Below are positions 1 through 10,350 of a DNA stretch of 64,000 nt, in pieces (position 1 is the stretch's first letter; each line of letters starts with the position of its first letter). This stretch comes from Macrocystis pyrifera (Eukaryota > Sar > Phaeophyceae > Laminariales > Laminariaceae). The position numbers and the translations under genes are program-made. The notes under the pieces are model-generated. The model made no database searches, was not told the origin of the DNA, and was given only the letters and a program-made list of their open reading frames with translations. The DNA lies in assembly GCA_031763025.1 (NCBI GenBank), contig JASSKH010000019.1, forward strand, positions 8,844,250 through 8,908,249. The letters run 5' to 3'.

Positions 1-200
1 GGTTGTCTTCTGCGGCAACCGGCGCGTTCCGTAATACGTTAGCCCGTGGCGTGACGTACTTTTTGCCTGATGTGGCAACCCAAGGCGTTCCGAAATACGT
101 CAGCCTGTGGTGTGGTGTATTTTGTTTCTTATGCGGCAACCCTAGGTGTTCCGAAATACGTCGGTATGTGGCGTACTTTATCTTCTGCGACCGCCCCTGG
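1..200. repeat. Imperfect tandem repeat, about 60 bp unit, three copies
   Basis: The word TGYGGCAACC recurs at 11, 71 and 132, each time followed by a GTTCCGWAATACGT block and a GTGGYGT block. A degenerate fourth start lies near 189. The repeat probably continues left of the window. Short open frames through it in all directions are by-products of the repeat. Confidence 0.75.
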
Positions 201-376
201 CGTGCAGCAGTTAGCTGGTGTTTGTGTCCTTCGTGAATCAGCCACGTATCGCGAACGAATCTGGGCGTCAAGTGGGTTGCTCGTCAATCAGTAAAAAGTT
301 AGATCGAATCAGCTCAAAATGGTATGGTTTCGGCGAAATTCAGCAAGTAAAAAGTCTAGAGGGTTACAAGGGTACT

Positions 377-464
377 CGTGCGTAATATCAAGAAAGGAAT
401 TCTGCTTGATTTCGGTTGTGCGTGCGTAATATCAAGAAAGGAATTCTGCTTGATTTCGATTGTG
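377..464. repeat. Tandem duplication, 44 bp, two copies
   Basis: The blocks 377-420 and 421-464 are almost identical; both begin CGTGCGTAATATC and differ at about one base near their ends. This is a recent local duplication. Between 465 and 810 I see no supportable gene; the open frames there lack recognisable motifs. Confidence 0.85.
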
Positions 465-810
465 TGTCACTCTTTCGACAAGCGGTATGGGGCTATCGCG
501 CCATGTGGGCTTCGAAACAGCAGAAGCAGAGTTACTTATTCAAGAAAGCGGCAAGTTTCACGCACGTGTGTGTTGGCTAGCTCTTCAAGCCGTAGCACTC
601 TTCGCTCACCACGCAGTCCACCTGCGTTTGAGAAAAAGCGAGTACTTGAGCCACTCACGACGAGTACCTATCGAAGCATTGGTTCCTGGAGATATGGTCA
701 CCGGCATATCCAGCAGCCACCACAGGGGTGGCTCGTTGCAGGTACGGGGAGGTCTTTTACTCAGTCCGGTGCTTTCCCCAGTGCAGTGCGCTAGCGCGTG
801 GACGAGCTCA

Positions 811-1230
811 TAACCCCTTAGTCTTCAGGTCGTCTGGTGAAGACTATCCTCGAATCGTATAACTAGGACTCGTCTCACACGCCTGGCCGATGACGATCTT
901 TAGAGGCAAGCGCGAGAAGCTGAGAATAGTAAGCCCGGGCTGCACTGATGATGAAGATGTTCAAGACGATGTGTCTCAGTGCTTAATTGTCGCACTCGGG
1001 ATTTGATGTTTTATCGTGGTGAACTGCCAAGAGTTAGATGAAGGGGGGTGAAGAAGCGTGGCATCGCAGGGGGATTACGCCCTCGTTCTCGACCCACGAG
1101 ACTGTCAATATATCTCGCTGCAACTTGTGCTTTACCATCAACTGTCAATTTTTGAAATAAAATTATGAAAGGCGTCAGCTGTGAGTTCAACTGATTCAAT
1201 AGTTGATACTCAACTTTGCAAGTTGCGTAC
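811..1230 (+). repeat. Dispersed repeat family A, left copy
   Basis: This 420-bp block matches 58393-58822 in the same orientation with many point differences. Shared words include TTCAGGTCGTCTGGTGA, GCCTGGCCGATGACGATC and GGCATCGCAGGGGGATT. Its last 60 bp (CTGTGAGTTC...GATACTCAACTTTGCAAG) is a separate, more widely dispersed sub-repeat also found at 5750, 59053 and 59169. It could be a non-coding mobile element or a duplicated 3' region. I see no coding capacity. Confidence 0.8.
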
Positions 1231-1286
1231 CAGGGTATGTTATAAAAGGGTAATGCTACTTGCGACACCGGTGTGGTAAATTCTTA

Positions 1287-2027
1287 GGGCCGTTCCTAAC
1301 GAACCGAAGAAATAAACACGATTCGTGACCTTTTGGCATGATAAAAGATCACGATCCATGATATTCCAGTTCTAACGAAACAAGCCGAAAAGCGTCACGT
1401 TTCGTGATATTTTCATATTGAAAATTTATTTCCAATCCAACGACTTTTGCGGGTGGAACCAACTCTCGCGAGTGGGGCACGGCCAGGCAGGGCCGGGCCA
1501 TACAGCGCCTGGCCCTGCCCGTGATATATTCGAATCACGGGCCGAAGCTTGACCCAGCCTGCGAGATTTCAATCTCACCGACCGTTGGCCAAGCTCGGTC
1601 GGCGAGATTTCATCTCGCGGGCCGTCTGGCCCGTGACATTCTCAGGTCATTTTCGCTTTTGTGTTTTAGCTGTGGTTCCTCTTCCTTGAAATTTGGAGGC
1701 CACAACGTACTCTTTAGCCCGCGCCCAGCGGTGTCTTTACGTAGCCGCTCGTTGCCTACAAGCTGCGTACGAAGCAGAGTCTGCAATGCCCCTATACCGG
1801 CCTTCGGATACCGTTTGGTCCGCGTGGGTTGCGTAATTCCTTAATCAGGCATATTTCGAGACACGACAAATGTCACGAATCGTGAATTTGTTGTTTTTAG
1901 GGAAAATGTAAAAAATTGGTGTCATGAATCGTGTTTTTGTTTTGTCACGATTCACCACTAAACTATCACGACTCAAGACCAAAAATCTCACGAATCGTGT
2001 TTTTTTTTTGTTCGTTAGGAATGGCCC
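1287..2027. mobile_element. MITE with 18-bp terminal inverted repeats, PIF/Harbinger-like
   Basis: The left end reads GGGCCGTTCCTAACGAAC and the right end is its reverse complement with one mismatch. The trinucleotide TTA flanks both ends (1284-1286 and 2028-2030), as expected for PIF/Harbinger 3-bp TWA target duplications. The 741-bp body holds no transposase-like frame. It carries many copies of a CACGAWTCGTGA-like palindrome near both ends. The insertion sits inside an older inverted sequence (GCGACACCGGTGTGG on the left, ACACGGTGTCGCAAA on the right). Confidence 0.8.
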
Positions 2028-2054
2028 TTATTTGATACACGGTGTCGCAAATAT

Positions 2055-2520
2055 GCGGCTTATTTGCGACATTGAACCACGTCCGCGGCACATACCTCAG
2101 GTTGGCTCCGCACCGCCAGGGATCTGTTGGCATGTTGCAGGGTCACCATTGAAGCTATTGCGCATGGCTGAAACGGACCACAACTCGAGGAGATATCTGG
2201 CATCCTGGTGCACCAGCAAAATGTTCAGATCGGCGTCGAAAATAAACCATATATGCGACACGGGTGTAGCAAATACTCTATTTACGACACCGCACCGTGG
2301 TTGAGGCACACACTACGGATCAGCGACGTACTACCAGACGAGTCTCGACATGGTGTAGGGCTATCACTAAAGCCATCGTGTAATCAAAACGGGCCAGTAC
2401 TTGAGGAGATATGTGGTATCCTGGTGCACCCGTAGAATGTGCTGGCTGAGGTCGCAGATAAGCCTTATTTGCGACGCGGGTATCTCAAATACTTTAATTA
2501 CGCGACCGCACGGTTGGGGC
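2055..2520. repeat. Imperfect tandem repeat, about 225 bp, two copies
   Basis: The segments about 2055-2290 and 2290-2520 share the order: a TTGCGAC palindrome, a degenerate middle, GAGGAGATATSTGG, ATCCTGGTGCACC, then a GTCGMARATAARCC block ending in a GCGACRCGGGT palindrome. The divergence suggests an old duplication. Confidence 0.65.
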
Positions 2521-2618
2521 ATACGCCCCCCTGGACCGGGAGACCCGCTGGGTGGGACCGAGACCAAGGCCTTCGCCAAGACTCGCTATAGGAGTCTACA
2601 GGGTGCTGGAGCCACGGC

Positions 2619-3387
2619 ATGCCTTCGGGCGAGGCCAACGGACTCACTACGTGTGATACCCGCAGCAGAGTCCGTGTATGGGAACGCGCTTCACAGGGAT
2701 ACAGGAGAAATGTGGCAGTAACGTGCCCCTGCTGCGATGCAGTTGACGTGGAGACCCGCCATGCACGCATCTGTCCCAGAACAGGGGCGCAAATTAACCA
2801 GCACCAACTGCTGGCCCACGAGATGTCCAATACGTTGAAGCGGCTGAGAATCCAACACAGAGTGGAGAGCAGCGAACCGTTCACCGTAGACCAAAATCTG
2901 CGGATGGACATTGTCGTCATTAGAGGAGGTCTCCGAGACGCTCCTAACAGGTAGTAAAGGGAGAAGTCCATCCTGCTGAACGTGACCCATGCATACCCTC
3001 AAGCGCAGATTCACATGCGAGGAGGCAGTGCTGATCACGATGGATCAGCTGCCTCTATCTACTTCCGAGGCGCGAAAGCGACAACACTACGCTCGTACGG
3101 GACATTTGTCTATTAACGAACGGAGTCACAAACTTGCCACTGTAGCATTGGAAACCTTTGGGCGTCTCGGGATAGAGGGCAGTAAGTTCCTCGAGCATCT
3201 GGCAGCTAGTGTCGTGGGGAGGAAGGATGGTGGGTCGATGGGAAGGAAAGGGGTGGTGAAGGAACGTCTGCTTCAAATCGTCTCGGTGACTACAGAGGTC
3301 GCCATTTCGAGGAGAGTGTCGCGCTTCAAACTCCAGCTTAGGGATCGTCAGGAAGCGAGAAGAAGGGGGCGGGGGGGGATGACATAA
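2619..3387 (+). mobile_element. 3' remnant of a non-LTR retrotransposon (RLE type), broken
   Basis: Two adjacent plus-strand frames look like the C-terminal end of a LINE polyprotein. The first (2619-2954) has a zinc knuckle, CPCCDAVDVETRHARIC, i.e. C-x2-C-x8-H-x3-C. It is followed by an RMDIVV motif of the kind seen in restriction-like endonuclease (RLE) domains of R2-type LINEs. The second (2989-3387) carries EARKRQHYARTGHLS and a basic tail rich in Arg/Lys. The reading frame changes between the two parts, and no reverse transcriptase domain is visible upstream, so this is a truncated, frameshifted copy. Assignment to the RLE class rests on the knuckle plus the RMD motif and is an inference. 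Confidence 0.55.
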
Positions 3388-4265
3388 CCATACTGATGGC
3401 GTGGGGATGGAGTTTGGAGGCGGCATACTAATAGGACATGAAAAAATAATATAAGGAGGACATCTTAAGACGGAGGACGAAGCAAGGATAACAATAGAGT
3501 ATTGTGGATAAAACATAGCGGGAAGTAGACATAGAAGATCGTAGCCAGACCTCGGCATAATCTTCTTTCATTTCTGTTGTTTTCTTCTTTCAGGTGTGTT
3601 TTGAGTGATCAACGTTGAAGCTCATGCTGCACACTGTCGGATGGCAAGCATAGGAATAATATTCGCCAAAATCAAGACAACATGCTTTGGTCGCAATCTC
3701 TTTTCATATGGTATTTCAGAGTTGTTGATATTACCAACCATTCTTTTCTTGTTTTCGTGATTCGGAATCCACGCTCCAATCAAGTCAGTTTGAGTCTTCA
3801 GGTTCTCCAGCAAATGCATCATCCAGACTGCTGATCACTGAAGTAATATCAAGTAAGAACATGTTTGGTGCAATCGGATTCCATAGTTAAACTTTTAAAA
3901 ATATTATTTTTGGTGAAATTGAGATCCTTTTTTACGATTGAGAACAAGGCGTAGACCATGAAACCGGCCAAACGTTCGGGATGTCTCCATACACGTATCG
4001 CAATTCTGCAGGTACGCGATGTTTAATACTTTAAGCTGCAAAAAAATCAGATTTGATTAATGCTTGTCCCGCCTGTCTCACTGAAACTCCTACCTGCTTT
4101 GAGAGTCGCGTTCGAATACATCAAACTTTCAGAAATTAGAAACATAGAATAGTGTATGTCATGTCAAGGTCCATAAACAATTGCAGTTGCAAGCTGGGCT
4201 AACCACTCCGTTTCACTACGGCTAAAATTGCATGACTCGCCGGCCCACTTTTCAAGGCTTATCAC
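3388..4265. other. No gene recognised
   Basis: This is AT-rich unique-looking sequence. The short minus-strand frames at 3055-3558 and 3622-3822 show no domain, splice-site or composition support. Confidence 0.5.
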
Positions 4266-4590
4266 CGTGACTGAGAATCGTGACGGGACGGGACGGGACA
4301 GATTTGAGTCGTTTGGCGGGGAAAAAAAATGAAAACGGGACGGGACGGGACGGTAAAATGAGGACGTAAAAAGTTGGCGGGACGGGACAGCGGGTGCCGA
4401 ATTTCTCGACGGGACGGGACGGTAAATATTTTTCCCCTCGGCGGGACGGGACGGTAAATACTTTTTTCCTCGGCGGGACGGGACGGTAAATATTTTTTTC
4501 CTCGGCGGGACGGGACGGTAAATATTTTTTTCCTCGGCGGGACGGGACGGTAATTTTCTTTGTCTTCGGCGGGCGGGTCGATAAATATTT
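4266..4590. repeat. GACGG minisatellite, 32-bp unit
   Basis: The core GGCGGGACGGGACGGTAA is repeated with an AT-rich spacer (AATATTTTTTTCC). Copies between 4437 and 4560 are close to identical with a 32-bp period; outer copies are degenerate. On the minus strand this creates a long Lys/Pro/Arg-rich open frame, which I regard as an artefact of the repeat. A related array lies at 6030-6350. Confidence 0.85.
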
Positions 4591-4921
4591 TTTCTTCTTT
4601 CCCGCCGCAGGGTCAGCACGGTTGTACGTGAAAAATTCCCGCACATTGCTGGTTCCGCGAAGGGAGCCGTCCCGACGCAGACGTTTTCTTCTCGACCCGC
4701 GCAGCCCACAAGCCCCGAGAAGTGCTGCCACTAAATGGGCGACGTCTTCTGATTTCTTCCACCCCTGCCCCAAGCGCTGTTGTTGCGTTGCCAGCTCATG
4801 GTGGCTGTTCTGATTGTTGTGCTTGCGCTGTGTTACTGGTGGTTGTGCAGATGGAGGTGGTGGCGGCGGCGGTGGTGATTCTAGTGCCGCTGCTGGTCGA
4901 TCGACCCCGCCCGTGAGATAG

Positions 4922-4985
4922 GCATCCACGGCGGTGTCCGTGCCGGTCACACCGCATCCACGGCGGTGTCCGTGCCGTTCACACC
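4922..4985. repeat. Tandem duplication, 32 bp, two copies
   Basis: 4922-4953 and 4954-4985 both read GCATCCACGGCGGTGTCC followed by GTGCCGKTCACACC, with one difference. Confidence 0.85.
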
Positions 4986-5072
4986 AAAGATGTTAGGAGA
5001 CAGCACTTTCACCCCTTGACAGACAGCAACTTGGCATTGACATTGACAATGTGCAACACTCGACCCTACATC

Positions 5073-5326
5073 GCTCATAGGGACTTTTTCTTGCATAAAA
5101 AATTGATAAGCGGAAAGCGCGAAAGCGTGAGTTGGCTACATTCGATGAAAATCGACGAGCAGTGGGAACGCTGAACCCTATGCGCGATAAAAACTAAAGG
5201 CACGTACCGGGGGGGAGAAGGGACGACACCTGTGACCACGGCTTGTCCAGAAGGTCGTCGAGGGTAAAACCTCCTACGAGTGGGCTGGAAAAGTAAAAGT
5301 GATGATTAAAAAAAAAAAAAAAAAAA
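5073..5326 (+). mobile_element. SINE copy 1, 5'-truncated, poly(A) tail
   Basis: It shares the body of the SINE family: AGGGACTTTTTCTTGCATAA, GATGAAAATCGACGAGCAGT, GAGAAGGGACGACACC and GTAAAAGTGATGATTA, ending in an 18-A tail. It lacks the tRNA-like head seen in the copies at 6887, 7274 and 15281, as expected for 5' truncation during target-primed insertion. Confidence 0.8.
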
Positions 5327-5749
5327 CATCCTTGACAGCGCACGTTTTGCGTCCCGCTTGATGGCGTGTCTCCTAAAATCTTTTTGGGCCACACCAGTAG
5401 TACTGGTGTGATTGTGGTCTGTGTGCGCTTTGTGTTTTGTGGCGAGCCTGTGGCAGGTGTTGTGATATGATACTCTGCTTTCAGTTGCGAGTGGAAATGA
5501 AGAATGAAGATATGAAAAGAAAAAACAACACCACCAGGTATACACTTACTACTTGGTAGTCATTTTCATTCTTTTTCGGTAATATTTGTACTTACCTTCA
5601 TTTGAAAGTATATAAAAACAGATCATCAACCAGCTGCTGATCAACACCACCAGCACTGCTTTTTCTAGCAGAAGTAAATGTGGTGCCCAGCAATATCATA
5701 CCAACCACTTCTGACCAGGTATTATATAAGCACGACGATGAAAATACGT
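5327..5749. other. No gene recognised
   Basis: Unique-looking sequence with small palindromes (for example AGTAGTACTGGTGTG near 5397). No exon or RNA gene is supported. Confidence 0.45.
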
Positions 5750-5815
5750 CATCTGTGAGTTCGACTGATTAATAGTTGAATAGTTGATACCCAATTGGCA
5801 AGCTGGGTAATACGC
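5750..5815 (+). repeat. Short dispersed repeat, CTGTGAGTTCGACTG family
   Basis: The word CTGTGAGTTCGACTGATTAA followed by ATAGTTGATACYCAA and GCAAGCTGSGTAATACGCC also occurs at about 1180, 58770, 59053 and 59169, always in the same strand orientation in this window. Origin unknown. Confidence 0.7.
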
Positions 5816-6029
5816 CTACACTATTCTATACGTATTTCATTTATTGATGGGAGTTGTGCACAATTTACGATTACACATGTATTTATATAGGAATTACTAT
5901 TGAAGTTTGGTACAACTCGAAATTTCTTGATTATTTTCGTAATTCGTGGTGGAAATGGATGGGAACAGACCACCATGAATGTTTCTTGTACGGGAAGAGG
6001 CAAGTTATGTCCGCCGGCGGCGGTGCCAC

Positions 6030-6350
6030 GACGGGACGGAACGATAATTTTCTACGGGAGAGATTTTATCGGCGGGACGGGACGGTATTTTTTCGGTGTC
6101 ACGGCGGGACGGGACGGTAATTTGTCGGTGTCACGGCGGGACGGGACAGTAATCTTTCGGTTCCACGGCGGGACGGGACGGTAATTTCCAACGGGAGACA
6201 TTTTATAGGCGGGACGGGACGGTTAAGCGACGACGGTCAGGGATTTTGTCGGCGGGACGGGACGGGACGGCGGGACCATTTTGACGGCGGTTTTACCGTC
6301 CCCCGTCCCGTCCCGTCCCGTCCCGTCCCGTCCCGTCCCGCCGTTACCGA
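6030..6350. repeat. GACGG minisatellite with strand switch and (CCCGT)n tract
   Basis: 6034-6270 carries GGCGGGACGGGACGG units on the plus strand, spaced by about 33 bp. From 6296 the repeat flips: a run of CCGTC pentamers (about eight) occupies roughly 6300-6343. The two halves can pair into a long hairpin around 6240-6345. The array is related to 4266-4590; the words CAAGGCTTATCACCGTGA (4254) and ACCGTGATAAGCCTTGCC (6371) lie outside the two arrays in inverted orientation. Confidence 0.75.
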
Positions 6351-6389
6351 CGTTACCGTTCGGCCGAAACTACCGTGATAAGCCTTGCC

Positions 6390-6886
6390 ACTTTTGATGA
6401 AATATATAATCTAAACATCGACTTCCAATAGGCATCTGGTAGATCAGGTAGTCGTACAATCACCTGAATCTTATACTACCCCTGTACCTTTCATGAGGTA
6501 ATAGCCCAATCACCCTGATGTAGATAATTCAATTGAGCACTGCCGACTCGTACTACTCCTTACAAAAAAGTAAGTAATGATATCTAAAAACGAGAGCGAG
6601 CAGCTTTTCTCCAACAATATGTTTTGCTCGATTTTGATATTATCATACTGGGAGCTTGTTTCTACAAGTCAGCATAATACACGATTTAAGCTATTAATAG
6701 AGTGCGTCAACTCACGAACTTGATACCGTCGATAATCAAGAATGAATGTGGCTATATCTAGGCCAGCAGCACAGGAAAAAGAGCTGCATATATAGATGTA
6801 TTAAAGAAGAAATAGGGGGTACTACAGGTAGGTACTCAGTTTTATGCTATTAATAGTACCGAATATCAAAGCTATTAGTAGCTATA
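6390..6886. other. No gene recognised
   Basis: AT-rich unique sequence with repeated TATTAATAG words (for example 6691 and 6850). I see nothing coding. Confidence 0.45.
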
Positions 6887-7217
6887 GCCGGCGTCCCCGG
6901 TGGCTTGGTAGGTGGTCCGCGTGCTTATTAAGATCAATTTCGTGGGTTCAAGTCTCACCGAGTGCATGCTCACAGGGACTTCTCCTTGCATAAAAAATTG
7001 ATTAGCGGAAAGCGGGAGAGCGTGAGTTAGCTACATTCGATGAAAATCGACGAGCAGTGGGAATGCTGAACCCTATGCGCGACAAAAAATAAAGGCACGT
7101 ACCGGGGGGGAGAAGGGACGACACCTGTGACCACGGCTTGTCCAGAAGATCGTCGAGGGTAAAAACCTCCTACGAGTGGGCTGGGAAGTAAAAGTGATGA
7201 TTAATATATATATATAT
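6887..7217 (+). mobile_element. SINE copy 2, full length with tRNA-like head, (TA)n tail
   Basis: The head reads GGCGTCCCCGGTGGCTTGG then TAGGTGG, resembling a pol III A box. About 40 bp later comes GGTTCAAGTCTCACC, a good B box (GGTTCRANTC). The unrelated body continues for about 250 bp and ends AAGTGATGATTA plus (TA)n. A tRNA-like head, unrelated body and simple tail define a tRNA-derived SINE. SINEs depend on a LINE for movement. Confidence 0.85.
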
Positions 7218-7273
7218 TGGCCCGCTCATTATTTCTCTTTTTACTTAGTTAAGTGTTCACCGGGATGCATAAG

Positions 7274-7605
7274 GCCGGCGTCCCCGGTGGCTTGGTAGGT
7301 GGTCCGCGAGCCTGTCAAGATCAATTTCGTGAGTTCGAGTCTCACCGAGTGCATGCTCATATCGTAGGGACTTTTTCTTGCATAAAAAATTGATCAGCGG
7401 AAAGCGCGAAAGCGTGAGTTGGCTACATTGGATGAAAATCGACGAGCAGTGGGAATGCTGAACCCTATACGCGATAAAAACTAAAGGCACGTACCGGGGG
7501 GGAGAAGGGACGACACCTGTGACCACGGCTTGTCCAGAAGAACGTTGAGGGTAAAACCTCCTACGAGTGGGCTGGAAAGTAAAAGTGATGATTAAAAAAA
7601 ACAAA
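7274..7605 (+). mobile_element. SINE copy 3, full length, inserted in the foldback left arm
   Basis: It begins GCCGGCGTCCCCGGTGGC and carries the B box GAGTTCGAGTCTCACC; it ends with GATGATTAAAAAAAA. The flanking sequence matches the uninterrupted right arm at about 9445-9460, so the right arm shows the empty site. The antisense open frame (7257-7604) is a by-product of the SINE. Confidence 0.85.
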
Positions 7606-8015
7606 TACGATATATATCTTATAGTTCCCTTTTTCCTTCTCGTTTCTTCCCCCTTGCACGTCCCTTTTGGCTCATGGTCGGGGTAAGTATGTGTTTGAGC
7701 TTTGGCTTCCCATTTTATTTATTTATTTGGGATTTTTCTCATTTTCTTTTTCTTTTCCGGTTTGGTTTCTTTGTTGCTTCTCTTTCTTTATGGTGTATTT
7801 TGGTTGCTGGCGTATGTATGTATGTATGTTGTGTCGGCCGCACCCAGTGCGAAGGCATGGTATTGCGTAGGCTATTAATGCATTACGGTGTGTTATCTGT
7901 GTGACGTAGTCTGTGACCACAGAGCTCGTATCTTGCTAGGGTGAAGAATCAGCACGGACATTGGGCTTGCTGGATGTCGACGAGTAGAAGAACGGTGAAG
8001 AACACACACACACAT

Positions 8016-8904
8016 ATATATCTCTCGGTGAACATAGTATTAATAGCAACCAACAGCAGCAGCACAAATGCCTTCTTGTAAGCAGAGCCTTTGTTCAAAT
8101 TACAGCGACCAACTTACCGCTGCTGCTGCAGCACTGCTGCTGTGTACGCTCGAGTATGTATGATAATCAGCGACCAAATTATATCCAGCAGCAAAAATAG
8201 ATAGATCGCGACGCAACTTGCACTTCACTCCCATGTACAATGCCATCCTCTTGAACAGAGCAGGCATATACCGGTATACTATTAGGTCGACGTCCTGTGT
8301 CTCACGCGCATTTCTGTGCGGGCAGACCAATGCTGCTGGTTGTACTATTATTGTTACTGTAGGTTGACCCGTGGTACTCGTAGTGTTGTACACGAACAGC
8401 AGCACCAGGAGTACAAGAAAACACCCGTCGGTGTATTTTGTTCAGCCTACGGCAGCAGTGCAGTACAATTATACACTATTCTATATATAAGCTATACGTA
8501 TACGTGCGTGGTACCTGGTAAGAGATTATGGCTCTTTCTGATCACGTGTGTATCGGGGTCACTTTTTCATCATTGTCAACCCTTAGCAACAAAAAAAACA
8601 GTGTTACGTACCAGGTATGTACCTGGTCGCACTTTTTTTATTACTATACGTGTCTGAATACGACGTAAAGTTTGGATATTTTCACTTTCACTCTTGTTCT
8701 CAGTTGCACACGAGGATCTCAATTTCACCAAAAGGGCACTTCTTAGTGTTGCCAACCAAGTTCGTTTTGTTTGAGGTTTGAAATCCTTCGTTTAATGAAG
8801 TCATTTTGTGGTCTGAGACGTGCATAACCACGGCCAATACATCATCCATACTCCTGCACACTAAAATCAAGCCGAAAATATGTCTAATGTGTTGTTCTCA
8901 ATGA
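8016..8904. other. Foldback interior, no gene recognised
   Basis: The interior contains small perfect palindromes such as ACCAGGTATGTACCTGGT near 8610 and GCAGCAGCAC-type simple repeats near 8050-8140. No transposase motif is visible on either strand. Confidence 0.45.
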
Positions 8905-9175
8905 GTGTGTGTGTTTCACATTAGCCCGTTCTTTCTACCAGTCGACATGCAGCACATCCAGAGTCCATGCTAAATCTACATCCAAGAGATATTCAAGCTC
9001 TGCGGTCACACAACCACGACACGGATACTATGCAGATCTCCTGTGTGTGTGTGTGTTCTCCACATTAAACCGTTCTTCTACTCGTCGACATCCAGCAAGC
9101 CCAGTGTCCGTGCTGATTCTTCACCCTAGCAAGATACGAGCTCTGTGGTCACAGACTACGACACAGAGAGAACAC
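8905..9175 (-). repeat. Direct duplication inside the foldback right arm
   Basis: About 8905-9035 and 9036-9175 share GTGTGTGTKTTYYCACATTA, CCGTTCTTYYTAC, GTCGACATSCAGCA and CTCTGYGGTCACA. The inner copy is the more diverged. Both match the left arm in inverted orientation. Confidence 0.65.
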
Positions 9176-9511
9176 ACCGTAATGCATTAATAGCCTACGC
9201 AAAACCATGCCTTCGCACGAGGTGCGGCCGATACAACATACATACATACGCCAGCAACCAAAATACACCATAAAGAAAGAGAAGCAACGAAGAAACCAAA
9301 CCGAAAAAGAACAAGAAAAAGAAAAAGAAAACGAGAAGAATCCCAAATAAATAAATAAAATTGGAAGCCAAAGCTCAGACACATACATACTTACCCCGAG
9401 CATGAGCCAAAAGGGACGTGCAAGGGGAAAGATACGAGAAGGAAAAAGGGGACTATGCATCCCGGTGAACACTTAACTAAGTAAAAAGAGCAATAGTGAG
9501 TGGGCCAAAAT

Positions 9512-9960
9512 ACGCTCGTCACCCACCCACTATGTAGTACTTCTTTCATAAGGATAAAAAGGGAAAAAAAATCAAAATACATACCGAACGGCCGCAGCAG
9601 TTGGCGGTGCGAGTAGCAAAGAAAAGTCCAACCTATTAGTCGGCCTGGTACTTTGCTACCCTATCTGCGGTCTCTCTCCTACTCTCTTCTACCGCGGTTT
9701 CCCTTCTACCCCTCCTGTTCCCCCCCCTTCCCCCATACACTTGGTGTTCCTTCTACCCCCCCTGCGGGGGGGGCACGATGGTTTGTTTCATATATATTTT
9801 TCTTGTTTCTTTTTCTCTTTCGAATCGTCTTCTTTGTTTTTGTTTTTTTTTTCTTTTGTGTCGTTTCGCTTCTTCTCTAGGTCATGGAAGTATGTCGTGC
9901 CTGTCGTATGCAGTATGAGTATACATGTATAATGCATGGCATTGCAGAAACAAACGTAGT
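9512..9960. other. Pyrimidine-rich low-complexity stretch, no gene
   Basis: Runs of C and T dominate (for example 9655-9770 and 9785-9880). Frames on both strands are compositionally biased and unsupported. Confidence 0.5.
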
Positions 9961-10218
9961 ATGCTCGTAGGGACTTTTTCTTGCATAAAATTGATTGGCA
10001 GAAAGCGCGAGAGCGTGAGTTAGCTGTACATTCGATGAAAATCGACGAGCAGTGGGAACGCTGAACCCTATGCGCGATAAAAACTAAAGGCACGTACCGG
10101 GGGGGAGAAGGGACGACACCTGTGACCACGGCTTGTCCAGAAGATCGTCGAGGGTAAAACCTTCTACGAGTGGGCTGGAGAGTAAAAGTGATAATGAAAA
10201 AAAGCAAAAAAAAAAAAA
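9961..10218 (+). mobile_element. SINE copy 4, 5'-truncated, A-rich tail
   Basis: It starts at ATGCTCGTAGGGACTTTTTC within the family body, keeps AAATCGACGAGCAGTGGGAA and AGAAGGGACGACACCTGTG, and ends in an interrupted poly(A) tail. The tRNA-like head is absent. Confidence 0.8.
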
Positions 10219-10350
10219 GTCTCTGTGGCGTAGCTTTGTGACCACAGAACTTGTATCTCTCTATTAATAGGATTGAAGAATCGGCACGGACACTGGTTGT
10301 GCTTGGTGTCGATGGGTAGAAAGAACGGTTTAATGTGAAGTAAACAACAT
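10219..10350 (+). repeat. Partial copy of the foldback arm
   Basis: TCTCTGTGGCGTAGCTTTGT, GAAGAATCGGCACGGACACT and AGAACGGTTTAATGTG match 7893-8000 and the reverse complement of 9050-9175. The copy directly follows the tail of SINE copy 4. Confidence 0.7.

Larger units (their letters stand above)
7216..9511. mobile_element. Foldback-type element with about 450-bp inverted arms
   Basis: Left arm 7216-7273 plus 7606-8015 is the reverse complement of right arm about 9035-9511. Matching words: GTTAAGTGTTCACCGGGATG on the left against CATCCCGGTGAACACTTAAC on the right, and GCTTGCTGGATGTCGACGAG against CTCGTCGACATCCAGCAAGC. The outer ends are TTGGCCCRCTCA and TGAGTGGGCCAA. The 1-kb interior has no transposase frame. 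The left arm is interrupted by SINE copy 3. Long inverted arms without coding capacity fit a foldback or non-autonomous DNA element. Confidence 0.75.

Noticed and set aside
4164-4950. Long minus-strand frames rich in Pro, Arg and Lys
   Set aside because: Most of their length is translation of the GACGG minisatellite, and overlapping frames are equally open. No domain is visible.
7257-7604. Conserved-looking minus-strand peptide (ETRTHEIDLDRLADH) recurring at 15257-15526
   Set aside because: It is the antisense translation of the SINE head and recurs because the SINE does.
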